From contig NC_043967.1 in the NCBI RefSeq assembly GCF_902148855.1, positions 47,377,383 through 47,441,382 of the forward strand: 64,000 nucleotides of DNA. The letters run 5' to 3'. Both the position numbers and the translations under genes were made by a program. This DNA is from Sphaeramia orbicularis. Its lineage: Eukaryota > Chordata > Actinopteri > Kurtiformes > Apogonidae. This document shows, piece by piece, positions 1 to 12,054 of this stretch (positions within the stretch are counted from its first letter, which is position 1; every line of letters starts with the position of its first letter). The notes beneath the pieces are model-generated. The model made no database searches. It was given only the letters and a program-made list of their open reading frames with translations, and was not told the origin of the DNA.

Positions 1-234
1 ATAATGTTTCCTCTGCAGATTTCCAGCTGACAGGTGTTATATAGGCAACAGGATTAGAGGTACATGTGTTTGCTTTGCCCTGAGTTTTGACTCTCAGACA
101 GAACGTCATAACATGGAGCGGTGCAGAAAATGAGAAGAGCAGAATGATCCAGAGTTGCAAATGTTGCATATTGTGCCTTTAGACCTCATTTCCATCCTAT
201 AAAAGACACATCTCTTAATCCTGTTCTTTCTCAG

Positions 235-321
235 GCGAAGGAGCGTGAGCTGGAGCTGAAGAACAACTGGGCCGATAACAAGCTAACCCGCCGGCAGACC
301 CAGGCTAAATACGGTTTCTAA
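235..321 (+). CDS. prcc: PRCC C-terminal coding exon (partial gene)
   Basis: Last coding exon of a gene that starts upstream of the window. A tctttctcag acceptor is followed by an open frame reading AKERELELKNNWADNKLTRR, then QTQAKYGF and TAA at 319-321. From memory this closely matches the C-terminus of vertebrate PRCC (proline-rich protein, mitotic checkpoint control factor), which ends in RRQTQAKYGF. PRCC is a nuclear protein that binds the checkpoint protein MAD2B and associates with splicing factors. Only about 28 residues are visible, so nothing can be said of the proline-rich N-terminus. The exon is charged and helical, as in the family. Confidence 0.82.
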   Translation, partial: AKERELELKNNWADNKLTRRQTQAKYGF

Positions 322-800
322 ATGTCAAACTGTGGACTTTTGGTGGCATGTGGAAAACCCATGACAGATGTTAGACTAGACCTGTCCAGACCTCACCTCC
401 AGACAAGGAAGAGAACGTACACACACGTTCAGACTTTCCCTCCATCCTGTATTTGTGTTCAATACTTAATATTCCGTAGTTTCTTTTGATGAGGTGTTCC
501 CCAGCAGATACATTATCCTGTCATTATTTACAGTACAAATACAGTGATTTCACGTATTTTCTAAAATGGACTGTACCGATATAACATTGTAACAGTGTTT
601 TTAAGGTACCTTTGGTGAGTCTGGTACAGACGATGTAAATTGACTGAAAATGCCCGTTATAAATGTTTTCCTTTTGAATGTGTGTGCTCCCTGTTCATAT
701 TACAGTGGATTTTGATGTATGACTCCTTCTTTTGTGATAAACAGATATATCTAAGCACATTTGTTTCTCTGGTAAATAAATAAAGCGATGATGGAATTAT
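322..800 (+). other. prcc: prcc 3' UTR with polyadenylation signal
   Basis: Noncoding sequence after the prcc stop. Overlapping AATAAA hexamers at about 775-784 (ggtaaataaataaagcg) are the likely polyadenylation signal, giving a 3' UTR of roughly 480 bases. The cleavage site is inferred. Confidence 0.6.
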
Positions 801-2570
801 TTGGCAGCTGTGATATTTTATTTATACACTGAGCAGCAACTCTCATTTAAAAAGGCTGTCATTATGACTCACATTAAGGTGCAGATCATGTTAGTTTTCT
901 TTTTTTAAATGTTAAATTGTTATTTTAAAGTTGTCAGTTCCAAGTCTATAAAGTGAAATTACCAGAGAATCAAATATGCAGTTTGTGTTCACTCATTTTA
1001 AGACAAAACAAGATTTATTTTTTATTTTAGAGCCGTAAAATTCACGAGTCAGTGATTAGTAAGAACACTCCAATCCCCTTTAAATCGTATTATTAAAGTT
1101 CTTGATATGTTCATACAGTTTTCTGCCTCTGCTTTTGGTCAGGTGTGTTAGTTTTTACAGTTTCCATCTTGCAAACCAGTCTTTTTATATTTTTTTTCTC
1201 ATATGTGGCTCAGATCTGTTTTTTCATGACCATGTCAACATGTATAGTGGATCTGTTTCATGTTTATAGAGTCGACGCACAAAGAATTGCTCCTAGTGAG
1301 GGAACATGGGTGTTTTCTGAGAATTTAAGTTAATGATAAATCCTAGTAAAGATAATTAAGATAGTGCAGTAAGTTAAAAACTAGTAGGAAAAGAAGTTTT
1401 AAGTGGCTGAAGTCTCTCAAACAGAGAAAATGGAGGAAAGAAAGAGGCAGGTTGTTAAGAGTAAATGAAAACTAAGACTAAAACTAAATGTAGCATTGAT
1501 AAAATGTATTTGTTAACTGAAACTAATATAGAAACATTCTTCAAAACTCCCAAAACCGAATAAAAACCACATCAGACAACACAATACAAACTAAAACAGT
1601 AGAAAATGTCAGTTTTTCCTTCAATGTTAAAGGTTTATGATGCACAATATTAAAATGGTTTTGTTCTGTATGACACCTTTGATAAACAATCGTAGAATAA
1701 TTTAAGTCGTGCATTATTTCAACTGACTTTTAAGTTTTTTTGCTTAATCAAGGCTTTCCTCATAATATCTGAAAAACTCTAAAGAAAAACTTAATTTTGT
1801 GACCAGCTGCTGTGTAGTTACTTTTCAAGCTTGTGAAAAACATACAATAGTTTGATACAGACTACCTGTAATAAAACCTGAAAACAGTCCACGGTTATAA
1901 AAACTGTTTCCTTTGTGGCTCCTGCCTTTTCTCATCCCCTTAAGAAACAGAAAGAAAAACAGCACAAGAAGTCCATTTGTAATCCTTTGTTAATCCACCT
2001 TTTTCTTTTAATGTCATTTGTGCTATGAAACTGGGTGGTTTAAGATGTTTGGTAACAAAGATACACTGTGTCGGGCACTTTAATGCTTTTTAAGACCTTC
2101 TGAAGAGTTTAGTCAGAGTTTTAGACCCATTTTCCATTTCATTTTGCAGTTAAATTTAACGGTTAATATGTATGTGGCTCTGAGCAGAGGTAGGTTTAAT
2201 TTAGAAATGTGTTTTTTTATAATGTACATATGACTTGGGTAAATAAAAAAAATTGAGTGGAAGAATGACGTTTATATTAGTATTAATTGTCAGTATTGTT
2301 ACATGTTAAAATGAACAGATGGTTTAAGAGTTGAACTGAAATTGACGAAAAATTATCAGATGTAAAAATAAAGACTTCAAAACTATTCCTTGACTTTGAA
2401 TGTCTTAAGTTTTAGAGATTTTTAAACTTTAATGATGGAGGATTTAAAGGTTAACACAAAAGTAAATCTTTAACACTTGAATAATTACTCTGACAATGGT
2501 TTCATCCATGTGTAACGTGTATTACAAGTAAATAATCTATTACATTCTAGGTGATAATCTCTGGAGTCCT
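801..2570. other. Intergenic AT-rich spacer between prcc and mrpl9
   Basis: No gene or recognisable repeat seen on either strand. The short open frame at 1145-1333 has no family resemblance or splice context. The last few hundred bases probably include the 3' UTR of mrpl9, which ends here on the minus strand; TTTATT (AATAAA on the minus strand) occurs several times. Confidence 0.5.
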
Positions 2571-5500
2571 TTATTCTTTTTTCGGGCTGTCACTTGGTGG
2601 CGCTGTTGTGTCTGGAGTTGTCTCGGCTGCAGCTTGTGTTGAGGTTGAACTCTCACTAACTTGACCCACAGAGTCTTTATCGGCCTCGGACGCTTCGACA
2701 GAAACAGCTTGTACATCGGCGTCTTCCTCCTCAGCAGGTTGTGAAATGTGAGCGTCCGCCTGCTGCCTCCTCTGTTCCTTCAGCTGCCGTTGGTGACTCG
2801 CAGACAGGTCTTCATACGGCAGCACAGATATGGGGACGCGAACGGTGTCCATTCCATTAACCTGGAATAAAACTCCAAAGTTAGTCTGTTTTTTCTTATA
2901 ATACAGAAACCTGCTTTTGTTGTGTGGACATGGGAGAGATGAAATGATGCTCCTTGGGTTTAGTTAACTTCTTGGCAAAAAAAAAGGTAAAAATAAAGTA
3001 ACCTCTTCATCATATTTTGTAAAAAATACTCTTATTGCATAGATTTATGAGTCTAAAGCAGAAAAACGTGACATGATGTGTGTAAGAATGTCTGAATTGA
3101 GTAAACTTGGATAAAACCTGGATATTCTCAAACAATAAAATAATAAATTATGGTTACCCAGATGTTGATTTGCCTTAACTTAAAACTCTGAAGTGACAAA
3201 AGCATGAAAATAGTTCCTCTGTGGGTGTCACAAAACTTGCAGGAGAATTCAGAACTTCACAGAATCCCATTGTTTCAAAAAGGATAATTACAAGAAGGGT
3301 CGAGGAAACCAGTCTGTCTATTCCTGATTTCTGGGGCTACACTGCAAAAATCAAAATCTTGCTAAGTGTTTTTTTGTCTCATTTCTAGTCAAAATATCTC
3401 ATCAGACTTAAAATAAGACATATTCACCTAAAGACGAATTTTCAGTGAGATATAAGAAGTTATTTTTAGACAACTGATCTTGAAAATCTTATTTCAAGAA
3501 ATCTTACCAAGATCATTTTCAATTGTTCCAATGACAGATTTTTTTTGCTTAAGAGTTTTTTTTTTTTTTTTGGGTTTTTTTTTTGTTTGCTTAATTCAAG
3601 CAAAAAAAAAAATCTGTCAATGGAACAAGTCAAAATTATCTTGGTAAGATTTCTTGTAATAAGATTTTCAAGATCTATTGTCTGAAAATAAGTTCTTATA
3701 TCTCACTGAAAAGTTACTCTTTAGGTGATTATGTCGTGTTTTAAGTGTGATGAGATATTTTGGCTAGAGATGAGAAAAATACACTTGGCAAGATTGAGAT
3801 TTTTGGAGTGTAATTTATGAATTGTCTTGTCTCATCTTGTTACTTCCTTCTTCCTTTAGTGCATATTAGTTTACACAAAACTTAGTATTAAACAAGAACA
3901 AAATATGATTACATTTAGTTTTCGAAACATGATGAAAAACACTAACAATTAAGACCTAATAAATACTCTACAGCAGCACACTAATAATAAAAAGAGGTTC
4001 CTCGTTAGAAAACATTAGTTCTGCACTACTGACATTTTGGAATAACTAAAAGCACTTCTTTCCTTGCCATAATCAGCTGATATGATTAAGCAAGCGGAAA
4101 CAATTGGAAATCTTTGACAAAATATTTCAATTTATAACACATATAATAAAAATGATGCATCTTACCGTGATTTCACACCAGTAGTCTCCCAACTCCTTTA
4201 TTGGCTCTTGTGAGAGTTTCAAGGCATGAGGTGGCACCACTAATGTAAACTATGAAACAGTTTAAGTTACGTCAGTGTTCATTTTTGGAAATAACAGTGA
4301 CAGGATTAAGAAACAAGACAAAATAAATCCTTACCTTCTTGAGAAACTGTCTGCAGACAACTTCTTTATTGAGTTGGAATTCATCCAAAGGTATTTTATT
4401 TATGTTCAACTTGGTGCGTTTCAGAAACTCCACTGTCTGTAAAACACCATGAATCCTTTGTTAAAAACTGTGAGCCGTTAATACCCTGTCCTTTTAAGAT
4501 GAAATTCTTGCAACTAAATTTTAACCATTCAAACACTTTTTTAAAAATTTTATTTAATCATTTAAAGGTATTCATATGTTTAGATTTATTTATAGATTTT
4601 ATGCTTTGAAGAGAGAGTGAGAGCCCCATTTCATTATATTTTATAGCATATGTACTTGAAATGCACATGATAAATAAACTCGAACACTCACCAACTGACC
4701 AGTGCGCGTTTGTAGTTGTCCCTCGATCTTCCCTTCACGTATCAGCTGTACGCAACATATAATGGCACAATCAATACCAAAACATTCTATAAAATGTTAG
4801 TTCAAATGAATCCAGGTGTATCCAAGTATGTTACACACTTTTGCCTCCTCAGCAAACATTTGTTTGTTCTCTGGTGATGGGTACACCGCGAGGCCTTCGG
4901 GCAGCAGCTTATTTCGACCCACAGATTTTTTCACAAACACAGTATCTCCTCGCCCACCGAGCTCTGTCAGAGCAGACGAGACAGAGAATCACCCAATAGT
5001 TAAAAACAAAATAGTTACCATCAGATCATTCAATTCTAGATGAAACTCTGACACTAGTGTATGTCCAAACATCTTGTCATCTTGTGTCCCGAATGCACAT
5101 ACTCACTGGGGACCGTCTGTGTGAGGATGAGCTCCATATTCTCTTTGGGATGATGCTTGGTGTCTTCAACCAGTTTGTAGACTCTGTGTCTTCGAGGGTG
5201 CAGCCTCGGTGGACTCCCTACTTTAGACAATGGGACCTGCCACCAGCGCTCCACTATGACTGTGTTCTGTGGAAATGTTAAGTGAAACAAATGACCCTCA
5301 TGCTCCCGTCTTGTATCTGCATGTTCCTTTTATATGCAGAAGTGTTTAAGCCAGGGGTCTCAAACATGCGGCCCGGGTGCCAAAGGTTCCAATGGGATGA
5401 ATTTGCAAAGTGGTGTCGAACTCATTTTAGTTCAGGTTCCACATACAGACCAATACGATCTACAGTCAAATACACTACTCAAAAAAAGTTAAGGACCACT

Positions 5501-8449
5501 TTTTCATTTGTGTATAAGTTTTTTATATGAGGTATTCTACTTCTGGAAACACTCCAAAACAACTGTCCTGAATGTCCTCAAACGCACTGTAATCAATTTC
5601 ACACATGATTGGATTCAATTGTTGCATAATGTCTCTGGCATCATTGCACATCCTGAAAACTGGGCCTATAGGGGTGTCAGCTGACTACGTGAAGTGGTAC
5701 AAATGAATGTCTGAATGTCTTTCAGTCAGCTCAGTAGTGAGTATGGCCTCCTCCTGCAGCAGTAACGGCTTCACAGCGCTGTCGCATGGAGCTGATGAGG
5801 CGATTGATGTCTCTGACGACCAGTGCATCCCATGCAGCCTCCAGAGCCACACCCAGCTGCTGCAGTCCATGTGGTTGGGATTCAAGCTGCTGGATACTCC
5901 TCCCCATCATGTCCCAGACATGTTCTATCGGATTCAAGTCCGGGGACTTCGCTGGCCACTCCATATGCTCAATTCCATGGTGCTTGAGGAACTCAGTTAC
6001 CACCCTTGCTCGGTGTGGACGGGCATTATCGTCCATGAAAATGAAGTTTTCCCCCACATTTTCTGCAAATGGCACCACGATAGGTTCAAGGACTTCATCC
6101 CTGTATCTCACTCCTGTCAATGCTCCCCCAGGGACCACGCAGAGACGAGTACGGTTGCCATAGGCGATGCCTCCCCACACCATGATGCTGCCTCCTCCAT
6201 AACGGTCATGTTCTGCAATACAGGGGTCGGCAAATCTCTCTCCTGGTTGCCTCCAGACTCTCACATGTCCATCATTGTGGTCAAGGGAGAATCTGCTCTC
6301 ATCTGTGAACAGAACTCGGCGCCATTGCTGTTGGGTCCATCTGACATGCTCCTGAGCCCAGTTGAGACGGATTCTTCTGTGAGCAGGGGTGAGTGGGACA
6401 CACTGAGCTGGCCTTCTGGCATGCATATTGGCTCGGTGAAGTCGGTTACGGATTGTTTGAGTGGAAACAATCACTCCAGTTGCTGCAGCGAAGTCATTAT
6501 TGAGGCGACGTGCACTGTGAAAGGGGTTGCGGAGGCTGAGATTCGTCAAGTAGCGATCATCTCTAGGGGTTGTTGCAACTGGTCGGCCACTGCGGGGTCT
6601 CTCAGAGTATAGCCCTGTCTCTCGGTGTCTTTGGTTTGCTCTGCTGATGACACTGTGCGACACACCCATCATTTCGGCTACTCTTCGCTGACTGAGGCCA
6701 GCTTCCAGCATCCCTAGGGCTCTGGCAACTTCTGGTTCACTCAGGTGGCGTCTCAGCATTGCTGTTGTCACCAAGTTGTCTGATTGTGGAGACTAAAGAC
6801 AGAAAATGCTTTTGCACCCACTTTTGTACCACTTCACTTGGTCAGCTGACACCCCTATAGGCCCTCATTTCAGGATGTGCAATGATGCCAGAGACATTAT
6901 TCAATAATTGAATCCAATCATGTGTGAAATTGATTACAGTGTGTTTGAGGACATTCAGGACAGTTGCATTGGGGCATTTCCAGAAGTAGAATACCTCATA
7001 TAAAAAACTTATACACAAATGAAAAAGTGGTCCTTAACTTTTTTTGAGTAGTGTAATAACAGCAGAATAACCTACAAGAAATAATGACTCCATATTTTCT
7101 TCTTGGTTTGATGTGAAAAAAATATTACATTATGCCTATAAATAATGACAACTTCAAATACTTGTCTTTGTTTTAGTGTAAAAAATAACATTAAATTATG
7201 AAAATATCAACATTTATAAACTATCCTGTAACAATAAAATGTGAATAACCTGAACAAATATGAACAACCTGAAATGTCGAAAGAAAATTAAGCACATTTT
7301 TAACCATTTTCTGCCTGTTACTAAGTATTTCCTGTCTTTGCAGATCCGATCCATAATGCACATGTAGAAATGACAAGTTAAGGCATAATATTGTTAAAAT
7401 TGCACTTATTTTTCTTAGGAAATTTCATTTTTTTCAGGTTATTCACATCTTTTTTGTTTGGATAGTTTAAAAAAGTTAGTATTTTTATGATTTAATGGGA
7501 TATTTTTTGCACTAAAACGAAGACAAAAATTTGGAGTTGTCATTATTTATAGGTTATTATGTTATTATTTTACTGATCCGACCCACTGGAGATCAAATCG
7601 GGCTGAATATGGCCCCTGAAAGAAAATGAGTTTGAGACCCCTGGTTTAAGCATTAAATGATCAAAAACAGCAATACAACACCATTTAGGGGTCCAAAATT
7701 TGTTCTTGTTGTTGTACTGATGTGTATGTTTCTTATACCCAATACACTGCCTAAAAATAAATCTAAATGTCTACGTCTCATGCATCTGAAGCCTTAAAAC
7801 ATAATGAGGTATCATAATTGAGTGCTGATATGAACAGTATAATGAAGCTGCCACTATTCCAGCCCCATCAGTGCTTTCATTTACTGATTAATAGTGTACT
7901 TTACTATCAGTGATGAGTCAAAAACAAGAAGAAAAGTGCATTTTAAGCTATATTAGTCTACAGTAAAACTTTATAAACTGCAATGGCAATGTTGTCCAAA
8001 ATAAGCACAAAATTATATTTCACTAAATCATGCAACTGTAGTTCAGTGTAAACATCTGGTTTCTTAAAAATTCACACAGACACAATTAGCAGCCTTTTAA
8101 ACTCATAAGAAATAATGATTTGACATTAACTGTGAAAATCATTGATATTATTATAACATTTCTGTCCATAACTCCCAACCCAATTAGCAAACAATTAACA
8201 GAACTGAAATGATAGAATAAGAAGTGACATTAGTATTTACATGGCTGCACCTTGTTCCTTCTTGTGTATTCTAATAGTTAAATGTCCTGGTTTAAAACTG
8301 TGGTCACTATTATCTACTACAATTACTGCCTAATTTATGGTTATAGTTTAGTTTTAACATTTACCGACCTGAGCTGGAGTCAGAGACAGAGACCTGACAG
8401 CCGGCTGACAGAACAGGTCCTGAAGGACACGGCGGCCTGAGCTCCACAT
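2571..8449 (-). CDS. mrpl9: Mitochondrial ribosomal protein L9 (bL9m), complete
   Basis: Large-subunit protein of the mitochondrial ribosome. Seven coding exons on the minus strand: 8369-8449, 5107-5266, 4839-4963, 4692-4745, 4335-4436, 4166-4249 and 2571-2861, totalling 897 nt (298 aa plus stop) with matching phases. Exon 1 ([14 protein letters not shown]...) is arginine-rich, fitting a mitochondrial targeting peptide. Exon 2 reads [13 protein letters not shown] and [17 protein letters not shown], nearly identical to human MRPL9. Exon 3 carries the bL9 signature around residues 82-113 ([20 protein letters not shown]). Exon 6 ends in GDYWCEIT, as in mammals. The last exon adds an acidic Ser/Thr/Glu-rich tail of about 60 residues that the 267-aa human protein lacks. 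Introns 1 and 6 are swollen by transposons. The donor of exon 1 (CAG|GTCGGT) is slightly unusual but gives the right phase. Confidence 0.95.
3340..3810. mobile_element. Palindromic TA-flanked MITE, copy 1 (mrpl9 intron 6)
   Basis: A 471-bp element that is almost one long inverted repeat centred near 3580. The left arm begins CACTGCAAAAATC; the right arm ends GATTTTTGGAGTG. It is flanked by TA on both sides (3338-3339, 3811-3812), the Tc1/mariner target. It has no coding capacity. A second copy lies at 54622-55078. A T-rich loop occupies the middle. Confidence 0.85.
5473..7053 (-). mobile_element. Tc1-like (DD34E) transposon, structurally complete
   Basis: A 1581-bp element bounded by TA (5471-5472, 7054-7055). 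It has long terminal inverted repeats of roughly 220-230 bp: the left end starts CACTACTCAAAAAAAGTTAA and the right end mirrors it. It encloses one long transposase frame on the minus strand. The empty target is seen in the related hAT copy near 46745, where the sequence runs straight through acagtaaaataataacag. Few differences between arms and an open frame suggest a young insertion, though a few indels separate the arms. Confidence 0.93.
5731..6774 (-). CDS. Tc1/mariner-family transposase, open over 347 codons
   Basis: Cut-and-paste transposase of the enclosing Tc1-like element; it would act in the nucleus on the element's own inverted repeats. Residues 10-60 form the paired-like helix-turn-helix ([20 protein letters not shown]), followed by a GRP motif at 63-65. 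The catalytic triad is visible: D158 in LFTDESRF, D249 in FMDDNARPH and E284 in NPIEHVWD, with 34 residues between the last two (DD34E). The length of 347 aa is normal for Tc1 transposases, and no stop or frameshift interrupts it. A 301-codon frame on the other strand (5707-6612) is its antisense shadow. Whether it is expressed cannot be told; it sits antisense-neutral inside an mrpl9 intron, on the same strand as the host gene. Confidence 0.93.
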   Translation of the reverse strand: MVTTAMLRRHLSEPEVARALGMLEAGLSQRRVAEMMGVSHSVISRANQRHRETGLYSERPRSGRPVATTPRDDRYLTNLSLRNPFHSARRLNNDFAAATGVIVSTQTIRNRLHRANMHARRPAQCVPLTPAHRRIRLNWAQEHVRWTQQQWRRVLFTDESRFSLDHNDGHVRVWRQPGERFADPCIAEHDRYGGGSIMVWGGIAYGNRTRLCVVPGGALTGVRYRDEVLEPIVVPFAENVGENFIFMDDNARPHRARVVTEFLKHHGIEHMEWPAKSPDLNPIEHVWDMMGRSIQQLESQPHGLQQLGVALEAAWDALVVRDINRLISSMRQRCEAVTAAGGGHTHY

Positions 8450-8700
8450 GGTCAAAAAAACACCGGCGATTTCACTTTACTTTATCCACATACAATAATA
8501 AACACTTACAACCACATTTGTAGATTTAACGCAACAGTCAATGCATCATTTGATCAATAAATATTTCTAAGTTTCTGTTATTTCCACATGGACACCTCTC
8601 CAGACTTTGCTAACCAAATGCTAACAGCTACAGTTAACGTTGTTGCGACGAGCGACGTAAAAGGACCCCCAGTGTCGTAAATAGGAGTCCAGAATAAAAG
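8450..8700 (-). promoter_or_regulatory. mrpl9: mrpl9 upstream region
   Basis: Sequence directly 5' of the mrpl9 start codon. It contains a short CpG cluster near 8645-8700 (gcgacgagcgacgtaaaagg), the only locally CpG-rich stretch here and a plausible TATA-less housekeeping promoter. This is inference from position and composition; the transcription start is not defined by sequence. Confidence 0.4.
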
Positions 8701-8779
8701 CCTGAAGAAAAAATATCGTCGCGACAACTACACATACGTAAATTTCAACAACTACACAAAAGGTTTATAGTAAATGCAC

Positions 8780-9035
8780 CTTTTCTAACTGTACCTTTAC
8801 TGATTGTTGGATCTTTATTTTTATTCTCTTAATTAATTTATTATTTATATATATTTTGTCTATATATGTTTAATTTATTTATTCTTATACTTTTTATATC
8901 TTCTTCTTATTAGTTTATGGTTATTATGGCTTGGAATGTCTGATGTTTTGTATATTCTTGCTATATTCTATTGTTTGTATGTTCCATCGATGAATAATAA
9001 ATAAATTCTTGAATGGAAAAAAAAATATGGTAAAG
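8780..9035 (+). repeat. Retroposon 3' tail (LINE-like), poly-A ended
   Basis: AT-rich stretch ending in cgatgaataataaataaatt followed by an A-rich run, the usual look of a LINE 3' end inserted on the plus strand. The family is not identifiable and no coding part is seen. Confidence 0.35.
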
Positions 9036-9984
9036 GTACTGTTTAAAAAACAAAAACAAAACAAAAAAAACACATCCGTTTTATGGTTGCCTGTTGGAAG
9101 GATCTTAAGATTTATGTTTTATGTAAAACAAATCATTTACTTAAAGGAAATATATTGTAAATTGGCTTTGAAAATGATAATCATGTTTGTACATAATTCG
9201 TCTATTTATTTCATTAGAACATTTATTTTCACAAATCTAAACTATTTAATACAACTCTATCTTTAGGCTTAGGAAACTAAATATTATTTTTAATCACTGT
9301 CAAAAATAGAAATAAATGTTATAAGCACATAATAACCTGTCTGTTTTTTTGTCTATTTTAAGAGTCCCATCTGTTTTTATAATGATTTATACACATTTAA
9401 CAGCATGAATGATACTCTTGTGGATAAATACTTCTGAAGTAAAGAAAAAATGATTTTACAACAAACTTCAGATAGTTTTAAATACATGAAATACATAATA
9501 CTAATATGTTTGCTCAATATTGTTGGAATTTAATCTGCTTCAGTGTAGCTAAAATTATCCCCCAAAAAAGTAGGTGTTTTAAATGCACAGGATTTTTTCA
9601 ACATAATCAGAAATCCTGCTGAAACACATACAGAACAAGATAAATCCAGGGGTTTGTAAGACAGAGGACAAGAGAGGACAGAAGAGTACACCAGGTCTAT
9701 ACATGTGTTGACTGATCAACTGATTCATTAGAAGCATAAACTGATTCATAGAAAACCACCAGAATGCAGGAAATTAAAGCTTTGATGCTCACAATTTCCT
9801 GCGTGGGGAACCTCAAACACCACCTTAATATGTTCAGTCAAAACTTAAATCTATTATATTTTACTTTGTGGTGTTCCCTCCACATTAATCAAAATATATT
9901 TCCAAAATGTACCCAACCAATCATCAGTCATTCTGCTTGATACATTCCTTCTGCAATTCATGACTAAACATCTTACATTTCTCC

Positions 9985-10026
9985 CTTGTTTCCATGAAGC
10001 TCCATCTTGTTTCCATGAAGCTCCAT
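9985..10026. repeat. Two perfect 21-bp tandem copies
   Basis: Unit cttgtttccatgaagctccat is present twice in direct succession. Short local duplication in intergenic DNA. Confidence 0.85.
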
Positions 10027-10602
10027 CATCTGCAAATAAATAAGTGTCTTTGTACAAGACACATATTAAATACTTCTGGGCCTATATTAACTTGTGTCAT
10101 GACATTTTAAAACACACACACACAAACACACACACATTCCACATAATGCAGCCCATAATCTATATATACATGCATCATGTTTATTATTATGATAAGCTGT
10201 TTGCAAAAGAACATATATCTCAAACAACACTCTACAACAGGTTTCTATCTACAAGTTTTGCACTGCAGAAAAACATTTTTCTGCCATACATACAAACAAT
10301 ATGACCAATTTATTCTCTATAACAGTACTGATTCAGTGATAGCTGCCTCTAAATTGTCTTATATGGTTATTCTCTGCATTTTAGCCATCCTAATACACAC
10401 ACACAGTACGTAGCTGACTACCTTACAAGAACATGTTACAAAAATGTTGCTTAAGTCAGAAATGAAGTAAGTCAGGAAACAGTGTTAATTTTAGCGTAAA
10501 TAACCAAAACAGGAAAAATTAATCCTGTCAGTCAGAATCTGTATCATTTAGGTCAAATGTTGGGTTAATGTTCACATCTGTCAAAGTCAAATAAGGATGA
10601 AA
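10027..10602. other. Intergenic spacer and probable 3' UTR of the TMEM272-like gene
   Basis: Contains a CA-rich microsatellite at about 10112-10137. The bases next to 10603 should be 3' UTR of the minus-strand gene. Open frames on the plus strand here (10044-10413) are AT-rich and unsupported. Confidence 0.45.
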
Positions 10603-12011
10603 TCACACATCACCGGCTACATGCTCCTGATAATTACTTGTTGCACCGTAGAAACTACTGCGTGTCGGCAGCAGGTTGCTTCTCGCCCCCACGGCTCCAC
10701 AGCAGGTGATTACAACAAAGCAACAGCCGCAGAGGAGCGACATACTAGCAGCAACCCACAGCAGGGTGGTGACGACAAAGGCGAACTGGTAGGTAATCCT
10801 GTCACAGTAGACAGGTGACTCAGGTGAGTCGTAGTTGGGAGGATAGACACTGTAAACAAAGCGAGATCCTGCAGAGACAGGGCAGAAGAGGCGAGGGTGA
10901 GATTAAAATATGTTACTGTTTCTGGTTCAGTGACACTTTTCTGTGATTCTACCAGGATTTAGTTTGACTTGTGTGTTACCAGGCCAGTGGCAATCAAATC
11001 TTTTGTCAAATATAAGATTTAGGAGCAACTAAATCTTATTGATTTGTGACTCTTAGTTTTTCAAAAAGAACCTTATTTTTTCCAGATGAAGAGTGATGAA
11101 TAATTCCTCCATCCAGAGCTGAAAACTTAGAATTTCCATCTTTCTCTACAATATCCAAATTCATTTCTACTGTTAACCAGACCATATGACAGAAACTGCT
11201 GCTGTGCTTTCTTTAACACACATGTGGTGCTTAATGTTCCAAGTATAATGAGGACAAACTCAGGTTCAATGTGTATATTGAGAAGTTCAGAAAGATTTTT
11301 AAAGATTTTTGTTCAATATTTCCCTAATCTGGGACAGAGAGCAAAGCAATGGAGGAGATCTGCCTCTGCTGTAGCAGGAGATGTCTGTCAACAAGTATTA
11401 ATTGCTTTAAGAGTCGTATTCCAGGTTTCCTCAATGACTTGTGTCCTCAACTCACTTTCCCAATCAATTTTTAACATCACAGGTTGATGTGTCAGTGTCA
11501 ATCAAATCTGATCAAACTGTACCCACAATGTCCAACATAATCAGGACAAGGATAAGTCAGGGTTTTATCTACCATTTCAGGTCTGACCTCAGCCATAGTA
11601 CTGTAAAATAAATGTGGAGAATATCTAAACTAACTAAATGACTCTTCTGGTATCTTGTAGTGGGTCCTTTCTTTGGTAAGTTTTGTTTTTAAGGATTTTT
11701 AATGTTTGTTATGGGTTTTGGCTCTAGCATTGATATGGTAATAATAAAATTCGTAAAAAAAAAAAAAAAAAAAGTGTCCTGAACGTATTGGATTGTAGGG
11801 ATATGAATTTAATTTATTTCCAGTGAAGGGCCGGGGTTATGTGACCACTAGAGGGAGTCATGAGTCACTCTGCTGGTCTCCCAAGGTGGGGAAAACTAAC
11901 ACCACAAGACCACTGACCAAAGCGTCAGAAAGTGACCAGACTGGATGAGAACCACTAAGAAACAACTTCCAGAGTCTGTGAAAGTGCCAAAGTGATAAAA
12001 ACTAGAAACAC

Positions 12012-12054
<43 letters not shown>

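Larger units (their letters stand above)
5352..7643. mobile_element. Non-autonomous hAT element, copy 1, split by a Tc1 insertion
   Basis: Terminal inverted repeat CAGGGGTCTCAAAC at the left and GTTTGAGACCCCTG at the right, flanked by a perfect 8-bp duplication GTTTAAGC (5344-5351 and 7644-7651). An 8-bp duplication and CAGGGG ends are hAT hallmarks. Without the Tc1-like insertion the element is about 709 bp and has no transposase. It lies in mrpl9 intron 1. A second copy is at 46588-47338. Confidence 0.9.

Noticed and set aside
5707-6612. 301-codon open frame on the plus strand
   Set aside because: It is the antisense of the Tc1-like transposase; codon pattern and motifs belong to the minus strand.
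9009-9266. 85-codon Lys/Asn/Ile-rich frame
   Set aside because: Starts in an A-rich retroposon tail; composition mirrors AT-rich DNA.
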